A stretch of 64,000 nt of DNA from Heterocephalus glaber (Eukaryota > Chordata > Mammalia > Rodentia > Bathyergidae): positions 11,373,849 through 11,437,848 of the forward strand of contig NW_004624800.1 of assembly GCF_000247695.1 (NCBI RefSeq). Reading direction: 5' to 3'. A model generated the notes under the pieces. It searched no databases. It had not been told where the DNA came from and saw nothing but the letters and a program-made list of their open reading frames with translations. The position numbers were made by a program, and so were the translations under genes. Shown in pieces: positions 1-10,400 of the stretch (position 1 is the stretch's first letter; each line of letters begins with the position of its first letter).

Positions 1-329
1 TCGAAACCTGAGCTTCTCTGTATCAGGGACTCAGCTCTCTCTGAGTTGGGAGCCCCCCACCGATATGGGGGGACGCCAGGATGTCCGATACAGTGTGGAA
101 TGTTTGCAGTGTCAGGGCACAGCACAGGACGGGGGACCCTGCCAGCCTTGTGGGACAGGTGTGCGCCTCTCCCCAGGGGCCAGGGAGCTCACCACAACTG
201 CTGTGAAAGTCGACGGCCTTGAACCCTATGCCAACTACACCTTTGATATTAAATCCCAAAATGGAGTGTCCAGGCTGAGCAGTTCCAGTCCAGCCAGCGC
301 TTCCCTCAGCATCAACATGGGCCAGGCAG
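1..329 (+). CDS. EPHA1: EPHA1 exon 5 (partial): fibronectin type III repeat 1
   Basis: The window opens inside this exon; base 1 is the last base of a codon. It encodes the first FNIII repeat, including SLSWEPP, the Cys-rich [17 protein letters not shown] stretch and [10 protein letters not shown]. The GT donor is at 330 and the exon ends in phase 1. Confidence 0.95.
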
Positions 330-3300
330 GTAGGCACCTGGTACAAGCAGGGGGCCAGGACCCCAGGGACCAGAGATGGGCAGGAAGCAGTTGAAATGCT
401 ACTTGTTATTCCCTCTTTTCTTCCAAATCTATCTCTTTTCCTATGGACTTCCAGAGTCACCCTCGGGCTTGTCTCTGAAGCTGCTGAAGAAAGAACCAAG
501 GCAGTTGGAGCTGACCTGGGCAGGGTCCCAGCCCCGGAGCCCTGGGGGGAACCTGAGCTATGAGCTCCACGTGCTGAACCAGGTCAGGATGCTACCCAGA
601 AGGAGGGGATCTTCTGTGTCTGCCTGGGCACACATGACATTTCTAGCATGGAGTGTGGATGGGGGGCACCCACCACAAAAATATGCAAAGAACCCTGTCC
701 CTGCCATGTTACCCAGCCTCTCTCCATGTGCTGCTTCACTCGTCCTTTACCTCCACCCTGGCCTTGCTCAGCACAACCCAGTTAACACAAGTCCCTCCCA
801 CAGGACGAAGAATGGCACCAGATGGTTCTGGAGCCCAGGGTCCTGCTGACAAAGCTGCAACCAGACACCACCTACATTGTCAGAGTGCGCACGTTGACCC
901 CACTGGGCCCTGGTCCTTTCTCCCCTGACCACGAGTTTCGGACGAGTCCACCTCCAGGTGGGTTTCTTCTTGTTCTGCCAAACATTCTTGTTCCATGGAA
1001 GCAACTCAGCTCCTACTCCAGTTGGTGATCCTTCCTCTCTCCACACACATGCACACTGCACGCACACATGCCTGCATGCACACACCCATCTCCCTGGCAC
1101 AGGGGACAGACGTGTACCTGGTGCCCACTGAGAGACCTGGCCCTGGGGGCACCCAGAACCCTGACTTTCCACTTCCATTACCCTTATGGGGTGTGAGCCT
1201 CTAGGCTTCCTGACCTCTCATCTCTACAGCTTCCAGGAGCCTGACCGGAGGAGAGATTGTGGCCATCATCTTTGGGCTGCTGGTTGGCCTGGCTCTGCTG
1301 CTTGGAATTTACTTCTGCCGTTCCAGGTGCAGGGTCCTGCCCCTCCCACCTACGCATCCTGGGTGAAATGTCCCCACTGTAGCCCTTCCTGTGCCCTACC
1401 AAAACTCCCCACACCCATCCCACATACCCAGCCCCAGTTGTTTCTGGCGGAAATTCAGCCATGGCCCATTGGGCCACTGAGGTGGTCCTGGGACCCTGAG
1501 GAAGCTGCCCCACCCTCACAGGAGAGGCCACCGGCAGCGGCAACAGAGACAGCGGGACCGCGTCACCGATGTCAATCGGGGTGAGCCAGCCACCTGAGTG
1601 TTTGAGTGTGTGTGTGTGTGTGTGTGTGTTGCACAGGAAAGCGATCAAAGAACCTACATTTGTCAACTCAATTCTGGGGGTGCAGGCTGGGTTTATTATC
1701 CCTAGGACTCTTGTGTTTTTTGCCACCTAATTAACTTTGGTTAATTAACTCTGCCCTAATAACCCATCAGTGGCTCTGATGCAATTATCTACTAGCTGTT
1801 GGTGCTGCTGCAGGGCCATCCTGAGCTCTGGGGAGCGTCCCCCAACTCTAGTGGCCAGGTCTGTGGACCTAGGCTGAGGCCCGGCAGTAGGGGGACTGAC
1901 ATCTTCTGAGACATGTGGGTTTCCTGTCTGACACCTCATTAGGCAGCCCTGCAGGAAGTGGAATGATATACGTGGTCTTCCAAGGGGCTGGAGTTGGGGG
2001 GACCATCTGGAAGCAAACGAGCTGTGACTGACCGAGGGAAGCAGTGACCAAGTGTGGGTCATAAGCCACAGGAAGATTGGGTAACTCAAGCAGGGGATTT
2101 GGTGCTTTGTCTTGGGTTCTGGCCCACTGCTCTGGACCCTTGAGAGTGAGGACAAAGGAGCTTGGAGCACAGACAGGGAGAAAGGCTGGGAGGTAGAGGC
2201 TTCATTGCTAAGAATGGAGACCTTCTCCTTCTTGAGCCAAAGCAGAGCTCGCCTCCTAGAGCAGACAAGTGTGCAGAAGAGTGAGCTCAGCTACCAGCTC
2301 TTCCTCCTCACCCCCCACAAGCCTGGGCCCTGAAGTGGGTGCTGCTGTGGCTGAACCCTACCCGTTGTCCTCCCCAGAAGACAAGCTGTGGCTAAAGCCC
2401 TACGTGGACCTCCAGGCCTATGAGGACCCTGCACAGGGAGCCCTTGACTTCACCCAGGAGCTGGACCCAGACTGGCTGATGGTGGACACTGTCATAGGGG
2501 AAGGTGAGCCCTACTGTGCCCCACAGCTGGTCCCTCCATGTGGCACCACAGAGCCCCCAGCAGACCTCTACCTTCTGGCCTTCCCTGGGTAGCCCAGCTG
2601 GCCTCTCCTCTGACCCCACAGCTCCAAAAGAGTTCTCACATGCTTTACTCCGTGTCCTCTTGAATTGCTGGGGTTCATGATAAAAACCCCACATAGGTGC
2701 CCTGGGGCAGCCCCTGCTTCCTACACACTTTGCTCTGTGGTTATGGGGTTTCTGACAGTGTTAAACGCATCCTCCCTGAACATAGATGTGTTGTTGAGTG
2801 GCTCTGGCTGCTCTCAGATGATTCTCAAAAGTGGAAGACACTCAGAGCCTCCCGAGGCCAGCATTCCACCCCATCAGGGGCCCAGTGTCCTTGGGCTGCC
2901 CTGATCCCTCGGGTCACCAGAGGAAATGGATCTGAGCAGCGAACAAAGCGTGGCAGTGTCCTTGCCAATTGTACAGCCAAGCCAGTTAAGCCATGATCAG
3001 GGAGTGCACGTAAGAGAGGCAGCAAGGGTCAGCCTCCCCGTTACTTGTTCACTATCCCTGGGCCCACTTGCCCTTCATAAACAAAGGCCAGGGGTGCATA
3101 GGGCTTGGTGTTAAACTGGGGGCTGTGCTACCTATGGAATACAGTGGAGTCAGGCTGTAGAGTTTATGCTGGTTCTGCAGTGTCCTTTCCCCAAGGACAG
3201 CCCAAGTCCTATCCCAGGACAGGCACCCCATTCTTCTGATCCTCCAGAGGTGAAGGCTAGAGGACTGGGGGGGGTCACTGTCTGATCCTAGGGTAGCCTG

Positions 3301-6300
3301 ATGGTGCATTAGGCCACAACCCTGTTTTCTTTCTACCCAGGGGAGTTTGGGGAAGTTTATCGAGGGACCCTGAGCCTCCCCCACCAAAATTGCAAGACTG
3401 TGGCCATTAAGACCTTGAAAGACACGTCCCCGGATGGCCAGTGGTGGAACTTCCTTCGAGAGGCCACTATCATGGGCCAGTTCAACCACCCACACATTCT
3501 GCATCTGGAAGGCGTCATTACAAAGAGTATGAGCAGTAGTCTCTATGAGGTTGGGGGAGAGTGCAAGGGAAGGAGGGAGTGAGCCCACCCACTGGAAGTG
3601 GAGGGTGTACTGCAAGGACAGGAAGAGTGACGGCAGGCACTCTGTGTCCCAGGAAAGCCCATCATGATCATCACAGAGTTTATGGAAAATGGAGCCCTGG
3701 ATGCCTTCCTGAAGGTAAGGGGCACAGAGGACCAGCTGGGGATAGGGATGCGCCATGGAGCTCTGAATCTTGGGAAGAGGAGACCTGCCCATTCTCTGAC
3801 TCACTCACTCATGCTGCTGCAGGATCGGGAAGACCAACTGAGCCCTGGGCACCTGGTGGCCATGCTACATGGCATAGCATCCGGCATGAACTACCTCAGT
3901 GACCACAATTACGTCCACCGGGACCTGGCTGCCAGGAACATCTTGGTGAATCAGAACCTGTGCTGCAAGGTGTCTGACTTTGGCCTGACTCGTCTTTTGG
4001 ATGACTTTGGTGGCACCTATGAAACTCAGGTTAGGATGAATGCCATGGCTGCATGACATTCATACAGTTGCACATGTACACAAGGAGTCATGCTTGCATG
4101 GGCACAGTAACCTTCTGTCCCTTGCCCACAGTCACTTCTTACCTATCATGTGCCGCTTGTCTGCCCTGTGCCTTCTTAGGGGGGGAAGATTCCCATCCGT
4201 TGGACAGCCCCCGAAGCCATTGCCCAGCGGATCTTCACCACAGCCAGTGATATGTGGAGCTTTGGGATTGTGATGTGGGAGGTGCTGAGCTTTGGGGACA
4301 AGCCCTACGGGGATATGAGCAATCAGGAGGTAAGTCTGGAAATTCCTCCCCATAGAATCCCTAACTCAAGGGCCAGGGATTTAGCTCAGTGGTTCCGCCA
4401 CCTGTCTGGCAAGCGCAAGGTCCCAAGTTCAATCCCCGGTACCAAAAAAGAGAATCCCTGACTCAGACCTCATCTCTCAAATCCATCCCGTGTTCACTTT
4501 CTACAGGTAACCCTGTTTCATCCTGGCCCATCTTTTGCACTCCTATACCCTCACACTTTGTTCTTTTTGTCTCTCCCACCCTGGTCAGGGTTGTTTCGGA
4601 GGCTCCATGGCATTGACTGTGTGACTGTTGTTTCCTCCTGGTCCTCCAAGTGGGCCTCCGACCTGTCCCTGCTGTAGGTCATGAAAAGTATTGAGGATGG
4701 GTACCGGCTGCCCCCTCCTGTGGACTGTCCTGCCGCTCTGTATGAACTCATGAAGGGCTGCTGGGCATACGATCGTGCTTGTCGGCCCACCTTCGCCCAG
4801 CTGCAGGGACAGCTGGAGAAACTGCTTGCTGACCCTTTCTCCCTGAGGACCACTGCCAACTTTGATCCCAGGTACCTTGCTGGGACAGGACAGGGGAATT
4901 CGGAGGTCAGATCTGGAAGCACACTAAGACAGAGTGCGACAGATGCATCTCCCCTGAGATGGGGAGAGGCCAGTTCTGGATCACCCACACTGCAGAAAAT
5001 TACAGCCAGAGCCCAATCTGCCTAACCAACCTGGGAGCTGTCCTGGAGCCACTGCATTGTGCTATGACTAGAGCCACATTTTTCCCGGGGAGATTTTTGG
5101 CCCAATCCGGGTCTTGGCTGCATCCCCTTCCCCATGGAAATATTCCTGTCAGTGGGGCAGAGGTTCACACATTCAACAAATTCTGGAGTGCCCGCTGCTG
5201 TGGTCCCTGTGCTGGACACTGGAGCTATGGCAAGGTTAGGGTCTGGCGCCTGTTCCAGGGAGCCTGGGCAGTGAGGCTGGGGTGGGGACAGTAGGGGCAG
5301 CCTCGGTGGCCTGGGGAAGGCTCTCCCAAGACATAGCCAGTCTGGGGGAGCCGAGGGTGGGCAGACGGCAGATGCTACAGGATGAGGGCAGCATCCAGTC
5401 CAGGCTGAAGCTGGGGAAGCAGCAGGGGTCGGCACAGAGAAGCACTTCTCAGATTGGGCTTCCTGAGTGCAGGGCACTGCTGACCCACCTTTCAGAACTG
5501 TCCCTGGGAAGGGGGGATATGGTCACAACTGCCTTTTACCAAAAACATAGCCAGAATGTAGAGCACGAGTGGCAGGAACAAGAAAGGTAGGGGAGCCAGG
5601 TAAGGCTGTGCTTCCGGTGCTTCCTCGGGTGAGCCAGCCAGGCTTCCTGGCCTCAGTATCAAACCTCCATATATAACCTTGTCTGGGAGAAAACATGCTC
5701 CAAGTTCCAACTTCTGAAACTATCTTTTGGAGCACAACTCCCTCATACACTGGAGACTGCATGTGCTAATCTTTCTGGAATGTTGGATATTTTTCCCCCA
5801 GCAGATTTACTTTGCTAATGGTTTTTGGCTCTGGCTGGCTTTCGTACAGGAACACTCATTGTATTGTGGGTGTCAAGAGTGCAAGAACAACAGCAAAGGT
5901 TGAAGGTGGTAAGTGGGGGCTGCTCTCAGGACACAGGGGCCACCCTGGAAAGAGCAGGACCACACCCAGCTGCAGGGCCTCCCCTAGCCAGCCAGCCAGT
6001 CATCTCTGACAGGCTGCAATCTACTTGTTAGGGGTACCCAGGGTAGCCACCCTCCCTAGATCTGTCCATCTAGCAGGACTGTCAGCAGTTGTTAAGCACA
6101 CCAGGAAACCAGCCAGGAAGTAGGTCCAGACAATGGCCGGCTCATTCCACAAGCTCTCTGCTTGGGTACCCAGCTTCACTGGCCACTGCTGAGGTCAAGG
6201 TCAAAGCCAACCAGGCCTGTATGTGCAGATAACCGACAGCTTCCTACTGACAGGGTGACTCTCCGGCTGCCCAGCCTGAGTGGCTCAGACGGAATCCCTT

Positions 6301-6575
6301 ATCGAAGCGTCTCTGAGTGGCTGGAGTCCATCCGCATGAAGCGCTACATCCTGCACTTCCGCTCAGCCGGCCTGGACACCATGGAGTGTGTGCTGGAGCT
6401 GACAGCCGAGTACAGACCTGCAGCTGGAATGACTGGGGTGAGAGGGGGTCTGGGGTCCAAGCCTTCAGATTCAAGGCCCTCCCTTCCTTTCTACAGGGAC
6501 CTGACACAGATGGGAATCACTCTGCCCGGGCACCAGAAGCGCATTCTTTGCAGTATTCAGGGATTTAAGGACTGA
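1..6575 (+). CDS. EPHA1: EPHA1, ephrin type-A receptor 1 (3' part, 13 coding exons)
   Basis: Receptor tyrosine kinase of the plasma membrane that binds ephrin-A ligands on neighbouring cells and signals to adhesion and migration. Seen: join(1-329, 455-582, 804-957, 1230-1326, 1522-1580, 2378-2503, 3341-3526, 3653-3714, 3823-4029, 4180-4329, 4678-4871, 6254-6409, 6497-6575), open throughout, about 641 codons plus stop. Order of domains: fibronectin III 1, fibronectin III 2, transmembrane helix, juxtamembrane segment with the paired tyrosines ([11 protein letters not shown]), kinase domain (GEGEFGEVY loop, VAIK lysine, [14 protein letters not shown]), SAM domain and the C-terminus GFKD. The exon sizes (59, 126, 186, 62, 150, 194, 156) follow the usual Eph gene layout, so the first exon here is exon 5. 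The ligand-binding and Cys-rich exons lie left of the window (roughly 335 residues, judging by the family length of about 976). The product closely resembles human EPHA1 as I recall it. The gene ends tail to tail with ZYX. Confidence 0.97.
455..582 (+). CDS. EPHA1: EPHA1 exon 6: start of fibronectin type III repeat 2
   Basis: CCAG acceptor, then [20 protein letters not shown] and so on to LHVLNQ; GT donor at 583. It joins the previous exon by a split Glu codon. Confidence 0.95.
804..957 (+). CDS. EPHA1: EPHA1 exon 7: remainder of fibronectin type III repeat 2
   Basis: Reads [15 protein letters not shown], then [20 protein letters not shown] to FRTSPPP. CACAG acceptor and GT donor at 958; ends in phase 1. 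Confidence 0.95.
1230..1326 (+). CDS. EPHA1: EPHA1 exon 8: transmembrane helix
   Basis: Encodes [19 protein letters not shown] and a long run of Leu, Ala and Gly ending in FCRSR: a single membrane-spanning helix followed by the basic stop-transfer residues. TACAG acceptor; GT donor at 1327. Confidence 0.94.
1522..1580 (+). CDS. EPHA1: EPHA1 exon 9: basic juxtamembrane segment
   Basis: A 59-bp exon, the size typical of Eph genes, coding a very Arg/Gln-rich cytoplasmic stretch ([16 protein letters not shown]). CACAG acceptor; GT donor at 1581. A GT microsatellite starts about 26 bp into the next intron. Confidence 0.92.
1606..1630. repeat. (GT)n microsatellite in EPHA1 intron 9
   Basis: An uninterrupted run of about 12 GT units just downstream of the exon 9 donor. 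Probably length-variable. Confidence 0.9.
1631..2377. other. EPHA1 intron 9, unique sequence
   Basis: Intron without a recognised repeat after the GT run. Near 1728-1750 it has two direct copies of TAATTAACT 14 bp apart, a homeodomain-type motif. Nothing else stands out. Confidence 0.6.
2378..2503 (+). CDS. EPHA1: EPHA1 exon 10: juxtamembrane tyrosines and start of kinase
   Basis: Encodes [17 protein letters not shown] with the two conserved juxtamembrane Tyr, which regulate Eph kinases by phosphorylation, then [10 protein letters not shown], the start of the glycine-rich loop. GT donor at 2504. Confidence 0.95.
2504..3340. other. EPHA1 intron 10
   Basis: 837 bp with no recognised repeat and no exon. 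The 250-residue minus-strand reading frame that overlaps the next exons is an antisense shadow. Confidence 0.6.
3341..3526 (+). CDS. EPHA1: EPHA1 exon 11: kinase N-lobe
   Basis: Completes the glycine loop ([11 protein letters not shown]), has the ATP-anchoring Lys (TVAIKTLKD) and the helix C Glu ([10 protein letters not shown]). The donor that keeps frame is GTATGA at 3527, splitting the Arg codon before KPIMIITEF. Confidence 0.95.
3653..3714 (+). CDS. EPHA1: EPHA1 exon 12: kinase hinge
   Basis: 62-bp exon coding [27 protein letters not shown] is the hinge, with Thr at the gatekeeper position as in most Eph kinases. Donor GTAAGG at 3715. Confidence 0.95.
3823..4029 (+). CDS. EPHA1: EPHA1 exon 13: kinase catalytic loop and DFG
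   Basis: Encodes [12 protein letters not shown] (catalytic Asp) and [11 protein letters not shown] (Mg-binding DFG), then the activation-loop Tyr in GTYETQ. All catalytic residues are present, so the kinase should be active. GT donor at 4030. Confidence 0.96.
4180..4329 (+). CDS. EPHA1: EPHA1 exon 14: kinase C-lobe (APE motif)
   Basis: Encodes [16 protein letters not shown] and [20 protein letters not shown]. The subdomain IX Asp-x-Trp is present with Met where Val or Ile is usual. Donor GTAAGT at 4330. Confidence 0.96.
4371..4450 (+). mobile_element. tRNA-derived ID-like SINE in EPHA1 intron 14
   Basis: Full-length copy: pol III A box (TAGCTCAGTGG), B box (GTTCAATCC), GGTACC-type end and a short A tail. 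Flanked by 16-bp target-site duplications at 4354-4369 and 4451-4466 with two mismatches, so it inserted by L1-type retroposition relatively recently. Confidence 0.93.
4678..4871 (+). CDS. EPHA1: EPHA1 exon 15: end of kinase domain
   Basis: Encodes [18 protein letters not shown], then the conserved [19 protein letters not shown]rp/Arg region and the linker FDPR. GTAG acceptor; GT donor at 4872 in phase 2. Confidence 0.95.
4872..6253. other. EPHA1 intron 15
   Basis: 1.4 kb without recognised repeats or exons. The reading frames here have no splice logic or similarity I recognise. Confidence 0.6.
6254..6409 (+). CDS. EPHA1: EPHA1 exon 16: SAM domain
   Basis: Encodes [20 protein letters not shown] and [19 protein letters not shown], the first helices of the sterile alpha motif. 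The donor GTACAG at 6410 is chosen because it splits the Glu codon correctly before [12 protein letters not shown]. Confidence 0.94.
6497..6575 (+). CDS. EPHA1: EPHA1 last exon: end of SAM domain and stop
   Basis: Encodes [20 protein letters not shown] and ends QGFKD-TGA (6573-6575). CTACAG acceptor. The 3' UTR follows. Confidence 0.96.
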
Positions 6576-6875
6576 GAGATCATCTCAGGGAGGAAACACC
6601 TCAGCTCTCCCTTCCACTCCCAAGGAAGCAAGGGCAGGGCCATGGTCACTCCCCGGGCCCTTCCTCAACCTACCACATGTAGGCTCTTGGTGCTACCCCT
6701 GCCCACTCTTCCAGGACTGAGCCTCTGGGCCCAGGAGGGAGCCTCTTTGTTTTAAAAAGGGCGGTAGGGGTGTAAGTCAAGGTGATTATGGGCAGGTGGG
6801 CAGTGGGGGATGATTTAATATATATATATACACATATATATTTTTGTAAATAAATAGGAACTGAGTTTTCATCCC
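6576..6875 (+). other. EPHA1: EPHA1 3' UTR (end inferred)
   Basis: About 300 bases from the stop to the expected cleavage site. It holds a short AT dinucleotide run (6818-6840) and a Pumilio-type UGUAAAUA element at 6845-6852, which overlaps the poly(A) signal. The end is inferred from the hexamer, not from a transcript. Confidence 0.75.
6849..6854 (+). terminator. EPHA1: EPHA1 poly(A) signal AATAAA
   Basis: Canonical hexamer about 275 bases after the EPHA1 stop and the only one found in the short gap before ZYX. Confidence 0.75.
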
Positions 6876-6887
6876 TACCCCTGATCA

Positions 6888-6893
6888 TTTTAT
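6888..6893 (-). terminator. ZYX: Alternative ZYX poly(A) signal AATAAA (minus strand)
   Basis: TTTATT on the + strand. Used by ZYX, it would place cleavage around 6865-6875 and overlap the EPHA1 3' end. The ATTAAA at 6960-6965 lies nearer the ZYX stop and would be met first. Confidence 0.4.
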
Positions 6894-6944
6894 TCCTCTC
6901 TCTCCTCCAAGGGCTACAGACACTGAGCCAAGTATGGAAAATTC

Positions 6945-7329
6945 TGGAAAACAAGGTTTTTTAATCTGTAGCTATAGCCACAACCCGGCGGTGCGGGCAG
7001 GGTGGGTGTCCAGGGTCCCAGAGGGTCAAGGCATCTCCTGACCCTCAGCAAGCAGAGTACGGAGGCTGCTCAGGGGCCAGCCAAGGGCATTGTCGTGCAG
7101 TGAAAGCAGCAGCACTAAACTGGTGCCCCCTCGGGTGGGGACCTGGAGGATGGTGGGTGGGCGATCCCTGCAGGCCGGGTGGGCCATGCTGGGGCCATGG
7201 GTCGGGGTACTTGAGATACCAGGGAGGGTTTTGGAATGGAGGAAGGCAGGGTGGGTAGAGGTGAGGACTGGTCTCAGTGTGGGTGGTCTGTGACCAGGAG
7301 AGGACCTGTGGTCTGGAAAGAGCCCTCAC
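6945..7329 (-). other. ZYX: ZYX 3' UTR (end inferred)
   Basis: GC-rich stretch between the ZYX stop and the ATTAAA signal. No other feature is recognised in it. Confidence 0.65.
6960..6965 (-). terminator. ZYX: Probable ZYX poly(A) signal ATTAAA (minus strand)
   Basis: TTTAAT on the + strand, about 365 bases after the ZYX stop. It gives a 3' UTR of about 380-390 bases and leaves a gap of only about 60 bp to the EPHA1 end. Confidence 0.6.
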
Positions 7330-7434
7330 TCAGGTCTGGGCTCTTGCTGTATGGCACTTCCGACAAAGCACATGGCCATCCAAGGGGAAGCAGCCATTGT
7401 CGTCCGCCTCGATGGACAAAGGCTTCCCACAGTC
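7330..7434 (-). CDS. ZYX: ZYX exon 10: end of LIM3 and stop
   Basis: Minus-strand reading [20 protein letters not shown] to [16 protein letters not shown] (7330-7332). The Cys pairs complete the third LIM domain. The acceptor AG lies just above 7434. Confidence 0.96.
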   Translation of the reverse strand, partial: DCGKPLSIEADDNGCFPLDGHVLCRKCHTARAQT

Positions 7435-10400
7435 CTGGGGAGAAGGGAGGGTAAGAGGTTCACTGGCCCAGAAGGTCCCTGCTCTACCCTTCTGTGCTGG
7501 GGCTCCATCTGAGTTGCAAAGGCCACTCGCTCCGGAGGGCTCAGAGCTGGAGTCCTGGTCACGTGTGTCTTCCCAGCCATTGTGCCTCTCCTGCAGTGGG
7601 CAGGGGTTGGTACACTGTCTTCAGGTACCCACTGCCCGCCACCCCAGTGTGCCTTTGGGGCTCTCCCATCCTATCTCAATCCCACTCTGATCTTGCTTCA
7701 TAACCTCACCAACTGCCCCCATCCCACACCACAGTAAAGCGACACTCCCTTCCCTCCCATTGGCCAGTCCCTTCCTTAGTTTGTCCAAGACTTAAAGTGA
7801 ACACCCAAGGAGCCAGAGGGACAGCTGACCTCACACTTGTAACACTTCATGTGGAAATTCTTGTCCAGAGCAACCACTCGCACAGTCTCATCTCGGCCAG
7901 GCTCCGGCATAATGGGCTCCGCGCAAACAGAGCACCGTGGGGCATACTGCCTGGGAGGGGAGACAGCAGGATGTGGGGTCAGGCACCTCAAGCCTCTCCC
8001 CACTGGACAGCACAGGGTACTGAGCCTGAGGCTGTCCAGCCACTCAGCAGACCTCCAAGTCCCACACGTCTAGATGGAGAAAGCTCAGGAGGAAGCCTAG
8101 GACCAAGTGCTACAGCCAGCCTTACAGGAACTTCCTGCCTCTCCTCCCACCTTCCCAATGCTCCACCTCTCACACAAGATGTCCCTCCTGCTCCCCCCTG
8201 CCCTCCCCTCCGCATGCAGGTGCTTCTGCCCTGATCCCCACACAATGCATAGGGACATGGAGCCCATGCCATCCCAGGTGCAAGCCTGAAAACGTACCCC
8301 CAAGATGTACCATCCAAGGTAGTGGGGCAGATTCTGCAGTTTTCTTGCCCCACCCTTCAGCTAAAAGTTCTCAGTCGGCCTGAGAACCTAGCTGTCCTGT
8401 AAGCTTTAGTGCTTTTAGCGAGAAACTGGTACTCCAAAAGTCTGAACTCCAAAGGAACTGGAGAACAAGCCTGCTTCTGAAATAGTCATTCTAGCTCATG
8501 CCACCAGGAATTGGACCCACCCAAAGGGGCCTCAGTAAAGAGCCGAGGGCTGCAGGGGAGCATCAGGACCACCTAGGCCTGGGGCCACCACACGGCTAAA
8601 TCCAGATGAGTCCTTCCCTGGAATCAAGGCAGAAGTACATGGGGCCAGAATGCAAGACCAGGGGTCTGAGACTGTCCCAGGCCTGGGGGCAGCCTGCTAC
8701 CAGACAAAGCAGGATAGAAGGCAGAGGACAGCCCAGAAGTCCTCACTTGTGATAGTCAGGGACGCAGTGGGGCCTGTTGGCCTGGTCCACGATGAAGGAG
8801 GTACCCTCCAGGGGGCAGGCGCAGACCACACAGGTGAAGCAGTGCGGGTGGTAGGCTTTGCCCGTGGCTCTCAGCATGCGGTCCGTGATGGGCTGTCCAC
8901 AGGTGTGGCACTTTTCCAGGGTGTCCTGCAGAGGCAACAGCAGCAGGCTGGTGGGAAACTGGACCCTAACAGCCAGCTTCTGGATATCACCCCATCCCTG
9001 CTTGGCTCCTCACCCTGATTACTTACAGTGTAGCAGCCCTCACAGTACGGTGCCCCCTCCAGGCTGTAGAACTGCTGTCCTTGCAGCTGCTGCTCGCACT
9101 GGTGGCAGGTAAAGCAGGTGATGTGGAACAGCTGCCCCAGGGCTCGGACTGCAGGCTGCGCTCGTGCAAGTGGCTGATGGCACCGGCCACAGGACTCTGG
9201 GAAGGCCACAGAAAACTGCAGTCAACAGGAGGAAGAGATCTGGGGCCCAAACCCCATGCAATCTTTAACTGAGAGGGCAGCGTCTCCTGGGGCAGGTGGG
9301 AGACTCACCGTTCACAGCCACATTCTGCCTCTGAGGTTGTTCCATGTCCTGCATCAGCTGCTGGGTCAGCTGCTCCAGCTCCTCTACTTCCTTCAGAGTC
9401 AGGGGTCCTGGAGCCTCAGGAGAGCGCACCTGAAACCCCAACACATTTTTCATACTCTCCAGGTTCATACCCTCCAACACCCTCCCAATCCTGCCAAGAG
9501 GACTCCTTTCTCTCATGAGGACTCAGTTCCTGCCTGTCTCCTAGGTGCTCAGCTTCCAACTCCGCCTTCTCCGGCCTTGCCCAACCCCCAACACATAACA
9601 GAGGGGTAAGGGTGACCTTAGCCTGCATTCCCTGCAGAGTGAAAGAGAGAGGACAGAGATCTCCACCTGCTTCACCCAAACCCCAGCCAACTTTCCCCCC
9701 CGCCCCCACACCAGCAGTCACAGACAGGCCAGAACGACTGAGTGACAGAGGCCACGCACGCAGCAGCTCGGGTCACTGAAGCCACCAAACACACCAGGGC
9801 CACAAACCAACTTCACAGAGCATGCTCAGACGCAGCCCCCCAGAAGAAGGGCGGGCAAAGCGTGCACACACACCTACCCGGCCTGCCTGCTGCTGAGTAG
9901 CCCCTGTCAGCGTGAGGATGCAACACAGGCAGAAGCACAGGTTAAACACCAGAGCTGTCTGCAGAAGCCAAACCCAGCCCCCAAGAACAATCCTGGCTGA
10001 GGGGCTTCTGGTCTACCTAACTCCAATGCCTAAGCCAGCCCATCCCTCCTATTTAGGGGACCCTGAGTGCTGGAGACTGGGACTGGGGGCGGGGGCGGGG
10101 CGAAGGTTAGGAACAAAGCACTGCTGTGACCTGAGAACTCCAGCAGGGGCTGCCTCACCTGCACCTGCACCTGCACAGGAACTCTGGGTAGGTCTTCTCT
10201 ACTAGGAGACAGGGCCACCCAGGATGATGACCCTAACACTGAGTGTTTGTCCTGCTGAAGCCTTCTTCATTCCTCCAACACTTGGGACCTCCAAAGCCTC
10301 CCTGCTACCACCTGCCACGGCCACCAGCCCCTTTCACATGCTCCGCTCCATCCCCACACCCACAGCGCATCACATGAAGAGCTACACGGCTCTGCTCTGC

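Noticed and set aside
3052..3804. 250-residue minus-strand frame over EPHA1 kinase exons
   Set aside because: Shadow of the kinase exons 11-12; no similarity recognised.
4371..4446. tRNA-like sequence with A and B boxes (and similar copies elsewhere)
   Set aside because: SINE: A tail and target duplications are present and it lacks a proper tRNA fold, so it is not a tRNA gene.
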